64,000 bases of DNA from Bacillota bacterium (lineage in GTDB: Bacteria > Bacillota > Clostridia > Oscillospirales > Acutalibacteraceae): the NCBI GenBank assembly GCA_023412715.1, contig JAEZCC010000047.1, positions 10,154 through 74,153 of the forward strand, given 5' to 3'. A program made the translations under genes and the position numbers. Shown piece after piece: positions 1 through 8,173 of this stretch; position 1 is the stretch's first letter, and the number at the start of each line of letters is the position of its first letter. The notes beneath the pieces are model-generated. The model was not told where the DNA came from, did no database searches, and saw nothing but the letters and a program-made list of their open reading frames with translations.

Positions 1-1
1 C

Positions 2-475
2 GATGCGGTGATGCTGGGCCGGAAGCCCTATATCAAATGGGATATTTCCAAAAAGGATATGGAGATCACGCGCAGGGCGCTCAACACGCTGGGTCTGGCC
101 GATTTTGCAATGCGGTACCTTGACGAACTCAGCGGAGGAGAACTGCAGAAAGTTGCCATCGCAAGATCACTGGCGCAGGAGCCGGAAATTCTGCTGCTGG
201 ACGAGCCCACCAGCAGCCTTGACCTGAAAAATCAGCTTGAGGTTCTGCGCCTGATCGGGCAGGTAACAAAAGAGCGGATGCTTTCAGCCGTCGTGACGAT
301 GCATGATCTGAACCTTGCTCTGCGCTTTGCCGATAAATTTCTGATGCTTAAGGACGGCGAGGTCTATGCGGCGGGTGGAGATGAAATTATCACGCCGGAA
401 AACATCAAAGCCGTCTATTCGGTGACAGTGGCGATTGAAAAATACGGTGCTTCGCGTGTGATCATCCCGTTATAA
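2..475 (+). CDS. ABC transporter ATPase (iron-siderophore/cobalamin type), 5' truncated
   Basis: The C-terminal part of an ABC ATPase; the reading frame is open to the first base of the window, so the Walker A region lies outside. Visible are the ABC signature [15 protein letters not shown], the Walker B/D-loop [11 protein letters not shown] and the H-loop histidine in [13 protein letters not shown]. The wording of these motifs is that of the FecE/FepC/BtuD family, which powers uptake of ferric siderophores, haem or cobalamin. The gene for a lipoprotein binding protein follows 21 bp downstream, which supports an importer; the permease is presumably upstream of the window. The substrate cannot be decided from this fragment. 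Confidence 0.9.
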   Translation, partial: DAVMLGRKPYIKWDISKKDMEITRRALNTLGLADFAMRYLDELSGGELQKVAIARSLAQEPEILLLDEPTSSLDLKNQLEVLRLIGQVTKERMLSAVVTMHDLNLALRFADKFLMLKDGEVYAAGGDEIITPENIKAVYSVTVAIEKYGASRVIIPL

Positions 476-496
476 AGTATTGTAGGAGGATAACCC

Positions 497-1606
497 ATGA
501 ATAAAAAATTGACAGCGATATTGCCGGCATTTATATTAACCTTGATCGTTTTGTTAAGCGACTGTAGCACCGGGACTGCCCAGAAAAGCAGCTCCGGTTC
601 GGTAAGCGCCACGGTCACAGACCTGCTCGGCAGAACCGTCACCGTTCCGTCCAATGTCAGCAAGGTGGTGGCGATCGGCCCCGGCGCTCTGCGGCTCTAT
701 TGCTATGCGGGCACAGCCGAGAAGGTTGCCGGCATCGAGCAGATGGATGCAGGCGACGCAACCGGGAAGCCCTATCTGTTCGCAAATCCCGATCTTATGA
801 AGATGACCGTCATCGGTCAGGGCGGGCCGAACAACGCGCCCGACCCCGAAAAAATCCTGGCTGTCAAACCCGACGTGATTTTCAGCACCTATGCGAGCGA
901 CAAAGCGACGGCGGACGATCTGCAGTCGAAAACCGGAATCCCGGTGGTTGCAATCAGCTACGGGAATACTGCCCCCTTTGACCCGGCCGTCTATACATCC
1001 CTGCAGCTGATCGGGAAGGTCACCGGGCAGGAAAAGAAGGCGCAGGCCGCGGTCGATTATATCAAGCAGTGCCAGAAGGATCTGGAGGACAGAACCAAAG
1101 GCATTTCCGATACCAATAAACCCAAGGTTTATGTGGGGGCTTTAAGCATGAAAGGAACGCACGGTATTGAAAGTACCCAAGGGAAATACTCTCTTCTTGA
1201 AGCGCTGCACGCCAACAATGTAGTTGATGAAACCGGGAAAACCGGCTCGATCATGATCGACAAGGAAAAGCTGATTGACTGGAATCCCGACATCATTTTT
1301 ATAGACGAAGGCGGCTACGCCGCAGTGAAGCAGGATTACCAGAAGAATTCACAGTTCTACAACACGCTTTCCGCATTCAAGGACGGGAAGGTATATTCCC
1401 AACTGCCCTACAACAACTATTCAACCAACATCGACACGGCTATTGCCGATGCCTATTATCTCGGAAAGATCATTGACCCGGCTCAATTCAAGGACGTCGA
1501 TCCGGAGAAAAAATCGGACGAGATTTATCAAAATCTGCTTGGAAAGCCTCTTTACTCTCAAATGAAAAAGGACTTTGGAGGGTTCAAAAAGCTGAGTTTT
1601 TCGTAA
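497..1606 (+). CDS. ABC transporter substrate-binding lipoprotein (iron-complex type)
   Basis: A 369-residue periplasmic-binding-type lipoprotein. The N-terminus is a lipoprotein signal peptide: basic MNKK, a hydrophobic stretch, then a lipobox ending LLSDC with the cysteine near residue 23. After a Ser/Thr/Gly-rich linker comes VTDLLGRTVTVPSNVSKVVA, the typical beginning of the FecB/BtuF-like (PF01497) domain. The SD sequence GGAGG sits 8-9 bases before the ATG. It follows the ATPase directly and should be the extracytoplasmic receptor of the same importer. Ligand (siderophore, haem, cobalamin, molybdate-like) is not decided by sequence alone. Confidence 0.9.
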   Translation: MNKKLTAILPAFILTLIVLLSDCSTGTAQKSSSGSVSATVTDLLGRTVTVPSNVSKVVAIGPGALRLYCYAGTAEKVAGIEQMDAGDATGKPYLFANPDLMKMTVIGQGGPNNAPDPEKILAVKPDVIFSTYASDKATADDLQSKTGIPVVAISYGNTAPFDPAVYTSLQLIGKVTGQEKKAQAAVDYIKQCQKDLEDRTKGISDTNKPKVYVGALSMKGTHGIESTQGKYSLLEALHANNVVDETGKTGSIMIDKEKLIDWNPDIIFIDEGGYAAVKQDYQKNSQFYNTLSAFKDGKVYSQLPYNNYSTNIDTAIADAYYLGKIIDPAQFKDVDPEKKSDEIYQNLLGKPLYSQMKKDFGGFKKLSFS

Positions 1607-1640
1607 AAGCGAAGGCAAAAACGAATATCAGATACCAATG

Positions 1641-1667
1641 CCTGCCGCGATCCAATACGCGGCGGGC
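1641..1667 (+). terminator. Hairpin after the ABC importer operon
   Basis: CCTGCCGCG and CGCGGCGGG form a 9-bp stem (one G-T pair) 35 bases after the binding-protein stop codon. Only a short pyrimidine/T stretch follows, so it is a weak terminator candidate. Confidence 0.45.
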
Positions 1668-1727
1668 CTTTGGAATATATGGGCGGCACTTTGTGATGTT
1701 GTTACGGAAACATGATCGAATACGGGC

Positions 1728-1733
1728 TATACT
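1728..1733 (+). promoter_or_regulatory. Possible -10 element for trxA
   Basis: TATACT lies 34 bases before the thioredoxin start. No good -35 hexamer is at the right distance; the upstream stretch TTGTGATGTTGTTACGG is A/T-rich and might hold a regulator site (a Crp/Fnr gene is the next gene), but this is a guess. Confidence 0.3.
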
Positions 1734-1767
1734 GAAGCCACAATCAAGAAAAGGAAAGGTGATTCAA

Positions 1768-2091
1768 ATGTCCGCCATTCAATTAAACGGCAATAACTTC
1801 GAGCAGGTCGTCCTGAATTCCGACAAGCCCGTCCTGATCGATTTCTGGGCAACCTGGTGCGGCCCCTGCCGGATGCAGGCGCCCGTCATCGAGGAGCTTG
1901 CGGAGGAACTGGAAGGCAACGCCGTCGTTGCCAAGCTGGATGTCGACGAAAACCCGGAGCTTGCCGCGCAGTTCTCTGTCATGAGCATCCCGACGCTTGT
2001 GGTCATCAAAGGCGGGGAAATCGTCGGGCGCAGGACCGGCGTGACGCCGAAGGGAACGCTGCAGGCCATGCTCGATTCCGTCAGGGCCTAA
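1768..2091 (+). CDS. trxA: Thioredoxin
   Basis: A 107-residue single-domain thioredoxin. The redox motif is WCGPC with cysteines 31 and 34, followed by the cis-proline segment MSIPTLVVIKGG. It reduces protein disulfides in the cytoplasm, fed by a thioredoxin reductase that is not in this window. An in-frame start 75 bases upstream exists, but the ATG at 1768 is preceded by AAGGAAAGGTG and gives the family's normal length. It converges tail to tail with the Crp/Fnr gene with only one base between the stop codons. Its neighbours handle sulfane sulfur, so a role in reducing persulfide intermediates is possible but inferred. Confidence 0.95.
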   Translation: MSAIQLNGNNFEQVVLNSDKPVLIDFWATWCGPCRMQAPVIEELAEELEGNAVVAKLDVDENPELAAQFSVMSIPTLVVIKGGEIVGRRTGVTPKGTLQAMLDSVRA

Positions 2092-2092
2092 A

Positions 2093-2770
2093 TCAGCGGC
2101 CCATTTCCCGTAGCCTTTTCAGGTCGGTCAGCTCGACCTGACCACGCGACAGCTTCAGAAGGCCGTCGTTTTCCAGATACTTAAGGGAGCGGCTGACGAC
2201 CTCCCGTGCCGTTCCGATATTTTTGGCGATCGTGTCGTGGGTCATGGACAGTGTTTGGGAGTTCTCCAGGACGGACTGCTCCAGCAGGAAAGCGGCGATG
2301 CGCTGCCCCATGTTTTTGGAAACCATCTGCTCCATGACCCACATGACCTCTGAAAAGCGTTCAGATATGAGTTCCGTGGAGAACTCCTTGACCGCGATAT
2401 TCTCTTTGGCGAGCTTCTTCCAGGTCAGAGCCGGGATAAAACAGACCTCGCTGTTTTTCTCCACCTCAAGGGTGATTTCAAAAGAAATGTTCTTCAGCAC
2501 GCAGGAAGCGGTGAGGATGCAGACGTCTTTCGGCAGCAGACGGTAAAGCGTGATCTCCTTGCCGTCCTCCAACTCAAAAAAGGCCCGGAGCTGCCCGCTT
2601 CGGACAACGACCAGCCCGTTGCATTCCTTATCCTTATTCAGGATGATTTCGCCGGGAGAGAAGACGGAGCAGGATCCCGTCGCGGCGACCAGCTCGCGCT
2701 CCTTATCACTGAGCTTCCGGAAAAAGGGAAGCGTCTCCCCTAAAAAGTCCATGCTTTGCCGTGCCAACAA
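2093..2770 (-). CDS. Crp/Fnr-family transcriptional regulator
   Basis: A 225-residue regulator with an N-terminal cyclic-nucleotide-binding-like beta barrel (about residues 15-130, with SPGEIILNKDKECNGLVVV) and a C-terminal winged helix (about 150-225, including TAREVVSRSLKYLENDGLL, the recognition helix). No cysteine cluster of the Fnr Fe-S type is evident at the N-terminus. It is divergent from the rhodanese gene (57 bp between starts) and so probably controls the rhodanese/CoA-disulfide-reductase operon and itself. Similar regulators in anaerobes respond to redox or nitrosative/sulfur stress; the effector here is unknown. Confidence 0.88.
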   Translation of the reverse strand: MLARQSMDFLGETLPFFRKLSDKERELVAATGSCSVFSPGEIILNKDKECNGLVVVRSGQLRAFFELEDGKEITLYRLLPKDVCILTASCVLKNISFEITLEVEKNSEVCFIPALTWKKLAKENIAVKEFSTELISERFSEVMWVMEQMVSKNMGQRIAAFLLEQSVLENSQTLSMTHDTIAKNIGTAREVVSRSLKYLENDGLLKLSRGQVELTDLKRLREMGR

Positions 2771-2827
2771 CGGAATCCCTCCCTGTCCGTATTTGATATA
2801 AAATTAACGATTTGAGGTCGATCCATT

Positions 2828-3175
2828 ATGATTCAAACGATATTCGGTAAAAAAAGAGTCCGGAACATCTCTCAGAGTGATGCTAGAAGCCGGCTTGCCC
2901 GCGGCGGGAACATATTCCTGCTCGATGTGCGCACACCGGAAGAATACCGGGAGCTCCACATACCTAACAGTATATCATTGCCGCTGGATCAATTAAAGTC
3001 CGAAATCGAAAAAGTAACCGACGACAAAGACGCCGAGATCCTCGTGTACTGCCGCAGCGGCGCGCGGGCCGCCACAGCCTGCCGGCAGCTTGCGTCCATG
3101 GGCTACACTAGCGTCTTCAATATGGGCGGCATCCTGTCGTGGAAATATGAAACGGAAAGGGGAATCCAGTCATGA
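2828..3175 (+). CDS. Single-domain rhodanese (sulfurtransferase)
   Basis: A 115-residue cytoplasmic rhodanese domain. LLDVRTPEEYRELHIPNS is the N-terminal signature and Cys75 in YCRSGAR is the active-site cysteine that would carry a persulfide. Its stop overlaps the start of the large reductase gene (ATGA), so the two are translationally coupled. The CoA-disulfide reductase carries a second rhodanese domain, so the pair probably passes sulfane sulfur between proteins. Physiological donor and acceptor cannot be seen. Confidence 0.9.
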   Translation: MIQTIFGKKRVRNISQSDARSRLARGGNIFLLDVRTPEEYRELHIPNSISLPLDQLKSEIEKVTDDKDAEILVYCRSGARAATACRQLASMGYTSVFNMGGILSWKYETERGIQS

Positions 3176-5613
3176 AGGTATTGATTGTCGGCGGGGTCGC
3201 GGGCGGCGCCTCCGCCGCGGCGCGCCTGCGCCGGAACGACGAGCACGCGCAGATCGTCCTGTTTGAGCGGGGGCAGTACATCTCCTTTGCCAACTGCGGT
3301 CTGCCCTATTACATCGGGGGTGTCATCACGGACAAAGAGAAGCTCACGCTCCAGACTCCGGAAAGTTTCCACGAGCGGTTCAATGTGGACGTGAGGGTCG
3401 GCAGCGAGGTGGTTTCCATCGACCGGCAGAACAAGCGGGTGACGGTCAAAAAAACCGGCGACGGCTCCGTCTATGAGGAAAGCTACGACAAGCTGATCCT
3501 ATCCCCGGGCGCGGAGCCCCTCCGGCTGCGGCTGCCGGGCTTCGACGGCAAACGGGTCTTCACCCTGCGCAATATTCCCGACACCTACGCCATCAAGGAT
3601 TTCTGCGAGCGGAACGCGCCGAAAAACGCCGTGCTTATCGGCGGGGGCTACATCGGCATCGAAATCGCGGAAAACCTGCAAAAGCTCGGCATCAAAATAA
3701 CCATCGTGGAGCTGACCGATCACATCATCCCGCCCATCGACGGCGATACGGCGGCGCAGCTGCACAACCATCTGCGCGCAAAGGGAATCCGGCTGCTGCT
3801 GAATACCGGCGTCAGCGCCATCGAGGAAACGGACTCCGGGCTTCTTTTCAGGCTATCGCAAGGCTCTGCGCTCACGGCGGATTTCGCCGTGCTGGCTGCG
3901 GGCGTCGCGCCGGAGTCAAAGCTTGCGAAGGACGCGGGGCTTGCGACCGGGCTGCGGGGTACAATCCTCGTCGATGAGCATATGAAGACGAGCGATGGCG
4001 ATATCTATGCGGTGGGCGACGCGGTCCAGGTCAACGACGCCGTGAGCGGCAAGCCCGCGTTTATCCCGCTGGCCTCCCCCGCCAATAAGCAGGGGCGGAT
4101 CGCGGCCGACAATATCTGCGGGGGCGACGAGCGGTACGACGGCTCGCAGGGCTCGTCCATCCTCAAGGTTTTCGACCTGACGCTCGCGGCCACCGGCCTG
4201 TCGGAAAAGGCGCTGAAGACAAACGGCATCGCCTATCGCAAATCTTTCACCTATTCCCCCTCGAACGCATCCTATTACCCGGGCGGCCTGCCCATGAGCG
4301 TCAAGCTGCTTTTTTCGCCCGATAGCGGCCGCATCCTCGGCGCGCAGGCCGTCGGCTTCTCCGGGGTGGATAAGCGGATCGACGTCATCGCCGCCGTGCT
4401 CCGGCTCGGCGGGACGGTCTACGACCTGACGCGGCTGGAGCTCTGCTACGCGCCGCCATTTTCTTCCGCGAAGGACCCGGTCAACATGGCAGGCTACACG
4501 GCCGAAAACATCCTAAAGAACAAGTTTACGCCCTTCTATCCCGAGGACGTGGACGGCATCGACCCCGCAAAATCCCTGCTGCTGGACGTGCGCACCAAGG
4601 AGGAATTCGAGGCCGGCACCATTCCGGGCGCCGTCAACATGCCGCTCGACAGCCTCCGGGAAGAATTGGGCAGCCTGCCGAAGGACAAGGAGATCGACGT
4701 TTTCTGCCAGATCGGCCTGCGGGGGTATATCGCCTCGCGCATCCTGCTCCAGAGCGGCTTTGAAAACGTCAAAAACCTGAGCGGCGGTTATCGGCTCTGG
4801 AAGGAGATTCAGAAGGACCGCACGGGCTCGACAGAGGAGCCGGAGCAAAGCACGGTGGAAACCGAAACACAGCGGCCCGCTTCGATGCCGGCCGAAGAAA
4901 TCGCGGTCGATGCTTGCGGCCTGAGCTGTCCCGGGCCCATCATGGCGGTCCATAAGGCGATGAAAGGCGCTTCAGAGGGCGCGGTATTCAAAGTGAAAGC
5001 GACAGACCCGGCCTTTGCCGGCGACATCGAGGCTTTCTGCAGCCGCACCGGCGACAGGCTGCTGCAATCGGAATTTGACGGCAAGAGCTTCAGTGTTACG
5101 ATTCAGAAAGGGAAAGAAGCTCCGCAGACTAACGCGAGCAAAGGGAACGATAAGAGCATCATCGTCTTTTCCGGCGATCTCGACAAGGCGATCGCGTCGT
5201 TTATCCTCGCCAACGGCTCGGCCGCGATGGGCCGGAAGGTCCATATGTTCTTCACCTTCTGGGGCCTCAACATTCTGCGGAAAGCCGAAAAGGTCCCGGT
5301 GAAAAAGGACTTTGTCAGCGCGATGTTCGGGCGCATGATGCCGAGAGGCTCCCGGAAGCTCCGTCTCTCCAAACTGAATATGGGCGGCATGGGAGCCAAA
5401 ATGATCCGCTCGGTGATGCGGAACAAAAACATCAGTTCGCTCGAAGACCTGATCACGGAGGCAATCAAAAACGGCGTGGAGATCACCGCCTGCACCATGT
5501 CGATGGATGTGATGGGCATCCGGCGTGAGGAACTGATCGACGGCATCAGGGTCGGCGGCGTGGCCTCCTTCCTTGCGAGCGCGGAGGAGTCGGACGCCAG
5601 CCTGTTTATCTGA
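3172..5613 (+). CDS. CoA-disulfide/persulfide reductase fused to rhodanese, TusA and DsrE-like domains
   Basis: An 813-residue multidomain protein. Residues 1-450 are an FAD-dependent pyridine nucleotide-disulfide oxidoreductase: FAD motif VGGVAGGASAA, the redox cysteine Cys42 in FANCGLPYYIGG typical of CoA-disulfide and CoA-persulfide reductases, and a second dinucleotide motif IGGGYIGIE. About 461-548 is a rhodanese (LLLDVRTKEEF, catalytic Cys in VFCQIGLRG). About 578-650 is TusA-like (ACGLSCPGPIM, sulfur-accepting Cys). About 660-813 is a DsrE/DsrF-like domain. This is a known fusion type in Clostridia that reduces CoA- or protein-bound persulfides with NAD(P)H. The set of neighbours (rhodanese, DsrE protein, sulfite reductase) places it in sulfane-sulfur metabolism. 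Confidence 0.92.
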   Translation: MKVLIVGGVAGGASAAARLRRNDEHAQIVLFERGQYISFANCGLPYYIGGVITDKEKLTLQTPESFHERFNVDVRVGSEVVSIDRQNKRVTVKKTGDGSVYEESYDKLILSPGAEPLRLRLPGFDGKRVFTLRNIPDTYAIKDFCERNAPKNAVLIGGGYIGIEIAENLQKLGIKITIVELTDHIIPPIDGDTAAQLHNHLRAKGIRLLLNTGVSAIEETDSGLLFRLSQGSALTADFAVLAAGVAPESKLAKDAGLATGLRGTILVDEHMKTSDGDIYAVGDAVQVNDAVSGKPAFIPLASPANKQGRIAADNICGGDERYDGSQGSSILKVFDLTLAATGLSEKALKTNGIAYRKSFTYSPSNASYYPGGLPMSVKLLFSPDSGRILGAQAVGFSGVDKRIDVIAAVLRLGGTVYDLTRLELCYAPPFSSAKDPVNMAGYTAENILKNKFTPFYPEDVDGIDPAKSLLLDVRTKEEFEAGTIPGAVNMPLDSLREELGSLPKDKEIDVFCQIGLRGYIASRILLQSGFENVKNLSGGYRLWKEIQKDRTGSTEEPEQSTVETETQRPASMPAEEIAVDACGLSCPGPIMAVHKAMKGASEGAVFKVKATDPAFAGDIEAFCSRTGDRLLQSEFDGKSFSVTIQKGKEAPQTNASKGNDKSIIVFSGDLDKAIASFILANGSAAMGRKVHMFFTFWGLNILRKAEKVPVKKDFVSAMFGRMMPRGSRKLRLSKLNMGGMGAKMIRSVMRNKNISSLEDLITEAIKNGVEITACTMSMDVMGIRREELIDGIRVGGVASFLASAEESDASLFI

Positions 5614-5672
5614 CCACAAGGGAATAAAAATCTCCGCGGATTTTCATTTTGACCGGAGGGACGGGACGGAAC

Positions 5673-6017
5673 ATGGCTTTCAAGGTGATCTTTCACGTCG
5701 ACGAGCTTTCAAAGTGGAACCTGCTGCTTCGAAACGTGCGGAATCTGACGGAAACGTCAGGTCTGAAAAGCGCGCAGATCGAGGTGCTGGCAAATTCCGA
5801 GGCGGTGGGATTCTACGCCGACCCTGCTTCGGATACTGAAAGAAATTTGATGCGAGAGCTTGCCGAAGCCGGTATCCGGTTTGTGGCATGCAGCAATGCG
5901 CTGAAAGGGATGGGGATCGCCAAGGGACAGCTTCCGTCGTTTGTCGAGGTCGTGCCCGTTGGCGTGGCAGAACTCATCGAAAAGCAGCATCAGGGCTACG
6001 CTTATATCAAACCCTGA
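5673..6017 (+). CDS. DsrE/DsrF-like small protein
   Basis: A 114-residue soluble protein with the alpha/beta fold wording of DsrE/F-like proteins: FHVDELSKWNLLLRNVRNL at the start, a central VLANSEAVGFYAD, and FVACSNALKGMGI, where the single conserved cysteine could take a sulfur atom. The ATG at 5673 has GGAGGGACGGGACGG in front; an in-frame TTG 24 bases earlier is ignored because it lies inside that SD. It is 59 bp behind the reductase fusion, which itself ends with a DsrE-like domain, so it is likely co-transcribed and a partner in sulfur relay. Exact role unknown. Confidence 0.75.
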   Translation: MAFKVIFHVDELSKWNLLLRNVRNLTETSGLKSAQIEVLANSEAVGFYADPASDTERNLMRELAEAGIRFVACSNALKGMGIAKGQLPSFVEVVPVGVAELIEKQHQGYAYIKP

Positions 6018-6042
6018 TGGCGGCTCTGCCCCGGTATCTCAA

Positions 6043-6195
6043 TCAAATATAGAACAGTTCCTCGAATTTTTTGTCCAGCGCGATACAAAGAGTGAGAGCG
6101 AGTTTTGTCGTCGGGTTGAAGTGACCCGTCTCAATGGAACTGATCGTCTGGCGTGATACGCCGACCATCTGCGTCAAATCCCTATAGTATGACCC
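6043..6195 (-). pseudogene. Remnant of an XRE-family regulator
   Basis: The minus strand encodes DLTQMVGVSRQTISSIETG followed by FNPTTKLALTLCIALDKKF, the C-terminal two thirds of a small XRE (Cro/C1) helix-turn-helix protein. The usual first helix (about 15 residues, Arg/Glu/Lys-rich) is missing: upstream codons run into the terminator of the SGNH gene. There is no start codon with SD in the right place, so this is read as a decayed gene. Confidence 0.7.
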
Positions 6196-6217
6196 AGTGG
6201 CCGGGGTATAAAAAAGC

Positions 6218-6258
6218 AGGACGCAGAGCACTCGGTAAATACCGGTGTTCTGCGTCCT
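6218..6258 (-). terminator. Terminator of the SGNH hydrolase gene
   Basis: AGGACGCAGA and TCTGCGTCCT form a perfect 10-bp stem with an inner stem (CGGT/ACCG) and, on the minus strand, GCTTTTTTAT follows. It lies 86 bases behind the esterase stop codon and cuts into the XRE remnant. Confidence 0.8.
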
Positions 6259-6343
6259 ATATTTTTATAGGAAATGATTTAGGGAGGCCCCCAGTTTACT
6301 GTGTATTGACAGGAAAGAGGGCGGCATTCGTACATATGGGGGT

Positions 6344-7003
6344 CTAAGAAATCTCCGCAAAAATTTCCTGTACCTTTTGTGCGGCGGCCCTTCCAAACCG
6401 CCAATGGCCCTCCCTGCTGAAATGGATGGCATCGTCCTCATTCGGCTTTGCAATTTGCGCCGCATTCAGAAAATCACACGAAAGGCTCTCCGCCGTTTTG
6501 CGCAGGACATCCGCCAATTCCATGGACGGGGCGATCGATTTTTGGCCGCCGAATTCCTTATTGAACACGGAAGTCTCGATCGTTTTCCCAACGGCCATCG
6601 GCGCGACCAGCAAAATCTTTGGTTCGTAGCCCTGCCTGCCGGCGAGTTCCCTGCGCGCCAGTTTCACCAGCTTCCCGGCATTTTCTGCGATTTTCTCCAC
6701 CGTTGTAAAAAAATTTGCCTTTAAGTCGTTGGTGCCCAGCATCAGGATTACAAGGTCGAGCGGATAATGCGAGCGCAGGCAGGGTATCAGATAACTCTTC
6801 CCGTTTTTAGCCTGCGGACATTCGTCGTCCGGGTCGTCCAGCGCTGTCGTCCGGCCGTTCAAGCCCTCTTCGATCACTTGAAAATGGTTGCCAAGCTGTT
6901 TCTGCATCACGTTCGGCCAGCGTTCCCCATAAGGAAATCTTCCCTGCGTTTCATGGTCGAATCCCCAGGTGTTGGAGTCGCCATAGCACAAAATCGTTTT
7001 CAT
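6344..7003 (-). CDS. SGNH/GDSL-family hydrolase (esterase)
   Basis: A 219-residue cytoplasmic esterase of the SGNH superfamily. Block I is YGDSNTWG with the catalytic serine near residue 9, block II is the glycine in EGLNGRTT, block III is the asparagine in LGTNDLK, and block V is DAIHFSREGH with the catalytic Asp/His pair. Similar proteins are arylesterases or acyl-hydrolases; the substrate is not predictable. The ATG at 7003 is chosen because GAGGTG lies 7 bases in front; a GTG three codons earlier overlaps that SD. There is no signal peptide. It stands alone between a LysR gene and its own terminator. Confidence 0.85.
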   Translation of the reverse strand: MKTILCYGDSNTWGFDHETQGRFPYGERWPNVMQKQLGNHFQVIEEGLNGRTTALDDPDDECPQAKNGKSYLIPCLRSHYPLDLVILMLGTNDLKANFFTTVEKIAENAGKLVKLARRELAGRQGYEPKILLVAPMAVGKTIETSVFNKEFGGQKSIAPSMELADVLRKTAESLSCDFLNAAQIAKPNEDDAIHFSREGHWRFGRAAAQKVQEIFAEIS

Positions 7004-7101
7004 CGTATCCACACCTCGATCCTTTGTTGCCTATATTCATTATACTACCGAGGCTATTATAGGTAAAATGCTATTTTCTCAATAATCTAATAGTAAAATC
7101 T

Positions 7102-8013
7102 CTATCTATATGAGTGGTCCGCTTCATGATTTCCCAAATGGACGAGCCGGAAAAGGCGTTCAAATTCATCCATCAGGTTTTTCAGGGCGGAGGAGATGTA
7201 CTTGTCCTTGTGATAGATGATCCGGAAGCTTCTTTTCATTGGAAAGTCTTCGATCGGGAGCTGAACGACTCTGTCTTCATGCAACAATAGAGATTTTGAG
7301 AGGATCGAAACGCCCTGCCCGGACGCCACGATGTTGATGATCGAATCGGAGCTGTGGCAGACCCATTTTTCCACGATGGGGATGCCCCTGTCCTCCGTCA
7401 GGTTGATCAGAAAGTCCCTTGTCCCGGAACCTTCTTCCCGCAGCACACAGTCCATGTTTGCAAGATCGGTCAGCCAGACGGATTTCCGGGAGGCGAAGGG
7501 ATGCTTTTTTCCGCAGATCAGGACCATTTCGTCCACATAGATCTCTTTTGAGAGCACATCTTCCGAATGGACGTTGCCTTCGATCACGGCAATGTCCAAT
7601 GTGCCCTCGGAAATCTTCTGGATGATGTCCTTGGAATTGTCGATATAGACGCGGATGCGGATCTTCGGATTTTCTTCCTCATATTTTGAAATCATATCCG
7701 CCAGAAAGAAGCTCCCCACGGTCAGGGAGGCGCCGACGTGGATCAGAAGCTGCTCGGAGGCATGGTACAGGTAATGCTCCATGTCGCTGAAATTGGCCAG
7801 GATATGTCTCGCATACTGCAGGAACTCCTGGCCAACCTCCGTGATATACAGCTTGCGGGAAAGCCTCTCGAACAATTTCACATGATAGTTTTCCTCGATC
7901 TGCGAAATGGCATGGCTGACGGTCGGCTGCGCAATATACAGCTTCTTCGCGGCCGTTCCCATCCGCCCGGCCTCCGCCACGGCGACGAAAATCTCCAAAT
8001 CACGGATCGTCAT
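7102..8013 (-). CDS. LysR-family transcriptional regulator
   Basis: A 303-residue LysR protein. The N-terminal winged helix-turn-helix occupies residues 1-60 (LEIFVAVAEAGRMGTAAKKL and QPTVSHAISQIEENYHVKLF), and the rest is a periplasmic-binding-like effector domain. It is divergent from asrABC with 160 bp between the starts, the usual arrangement of a LysR activator and its target. In Bacillus the LysR protein CysL activates the sulfite reductase genes, so sulfite- or O-acetylserine-dependent control of asrABC is a reasonable inference, not shown here. Confidence 0.9.
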   Translation of the reverse strand: MTIRDLEIFVAVAEAGRMGTAAKKLYIAQPTVSHAISQIEENYHVKLFERLSRKLYITEVGQEFLQYARHILANFSDMEHYLYHASEQLLIHVGASLTVGSFFLADMISKYEEENPKIRIRVYIDNSKDIIQKISEGTLDIAVIEGNVHSEDVLSKEIYVDEMVLICGKKHPFASRKSVWLTDLANMDCVLREEGSGTRDFLINLTEDRGIPIVEKWVCHSSDSIINIVASGQGVSILSKSLLLHEDRVVQLPIEDFPMKRSFRIIYHKDKYISSALKNLMDEFERLFRLVHLGNHEADHSYR

Positions 8014-8055
8014 ACACGCTTTCCTTTTCCTTATATATAGATAAAATACTATGAA

Positions 8056-8084
8056 AGCATAATTATATTAGCATTTTACAGCAT
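8056..8084 (+). promoter_or_regulatory. AGCAT direct repeats, possible LysR operator
   Basis: AGCAT occurs at 8056-8060, 8070-8074 and 8080-8084 in an A/T-rich stretch that runs into the -35 element of the asr promoter. Position upstream of and overlapping -35 is where LysR activators bind. Half-site identity is only a proposal. Confidence 0.35.
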
Positions 8085-8103
8085 GAAAAGCAAGCGGTAT
8101 ACT
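8075..8103 (+). promoter_or_regulatory. Sigma-A-type promoter of asrABC
   Basis: TTTACA at 8075-8080 and TATACT at 8098-8103 are separated by 17 bases. Transcription would begin near 8110, about 64 bases before the proposed TTG start of asrA. Confidence 0.7.
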
Positions 8104-8173
8104 ATTCTGTGAAACCCTTGACAACACATTGACAATGTTTCCGGCTTATCTTATTGGAAAGGAAGCGGCTTTA

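Noticed and set aside
8129..8173. Start of asrA at TTG 8129 or ATG 8135
   Set aside because: No SD; the codon lies about 20 bases after the predicted transcription start, and the extra residues are outside the family's N-terminus.
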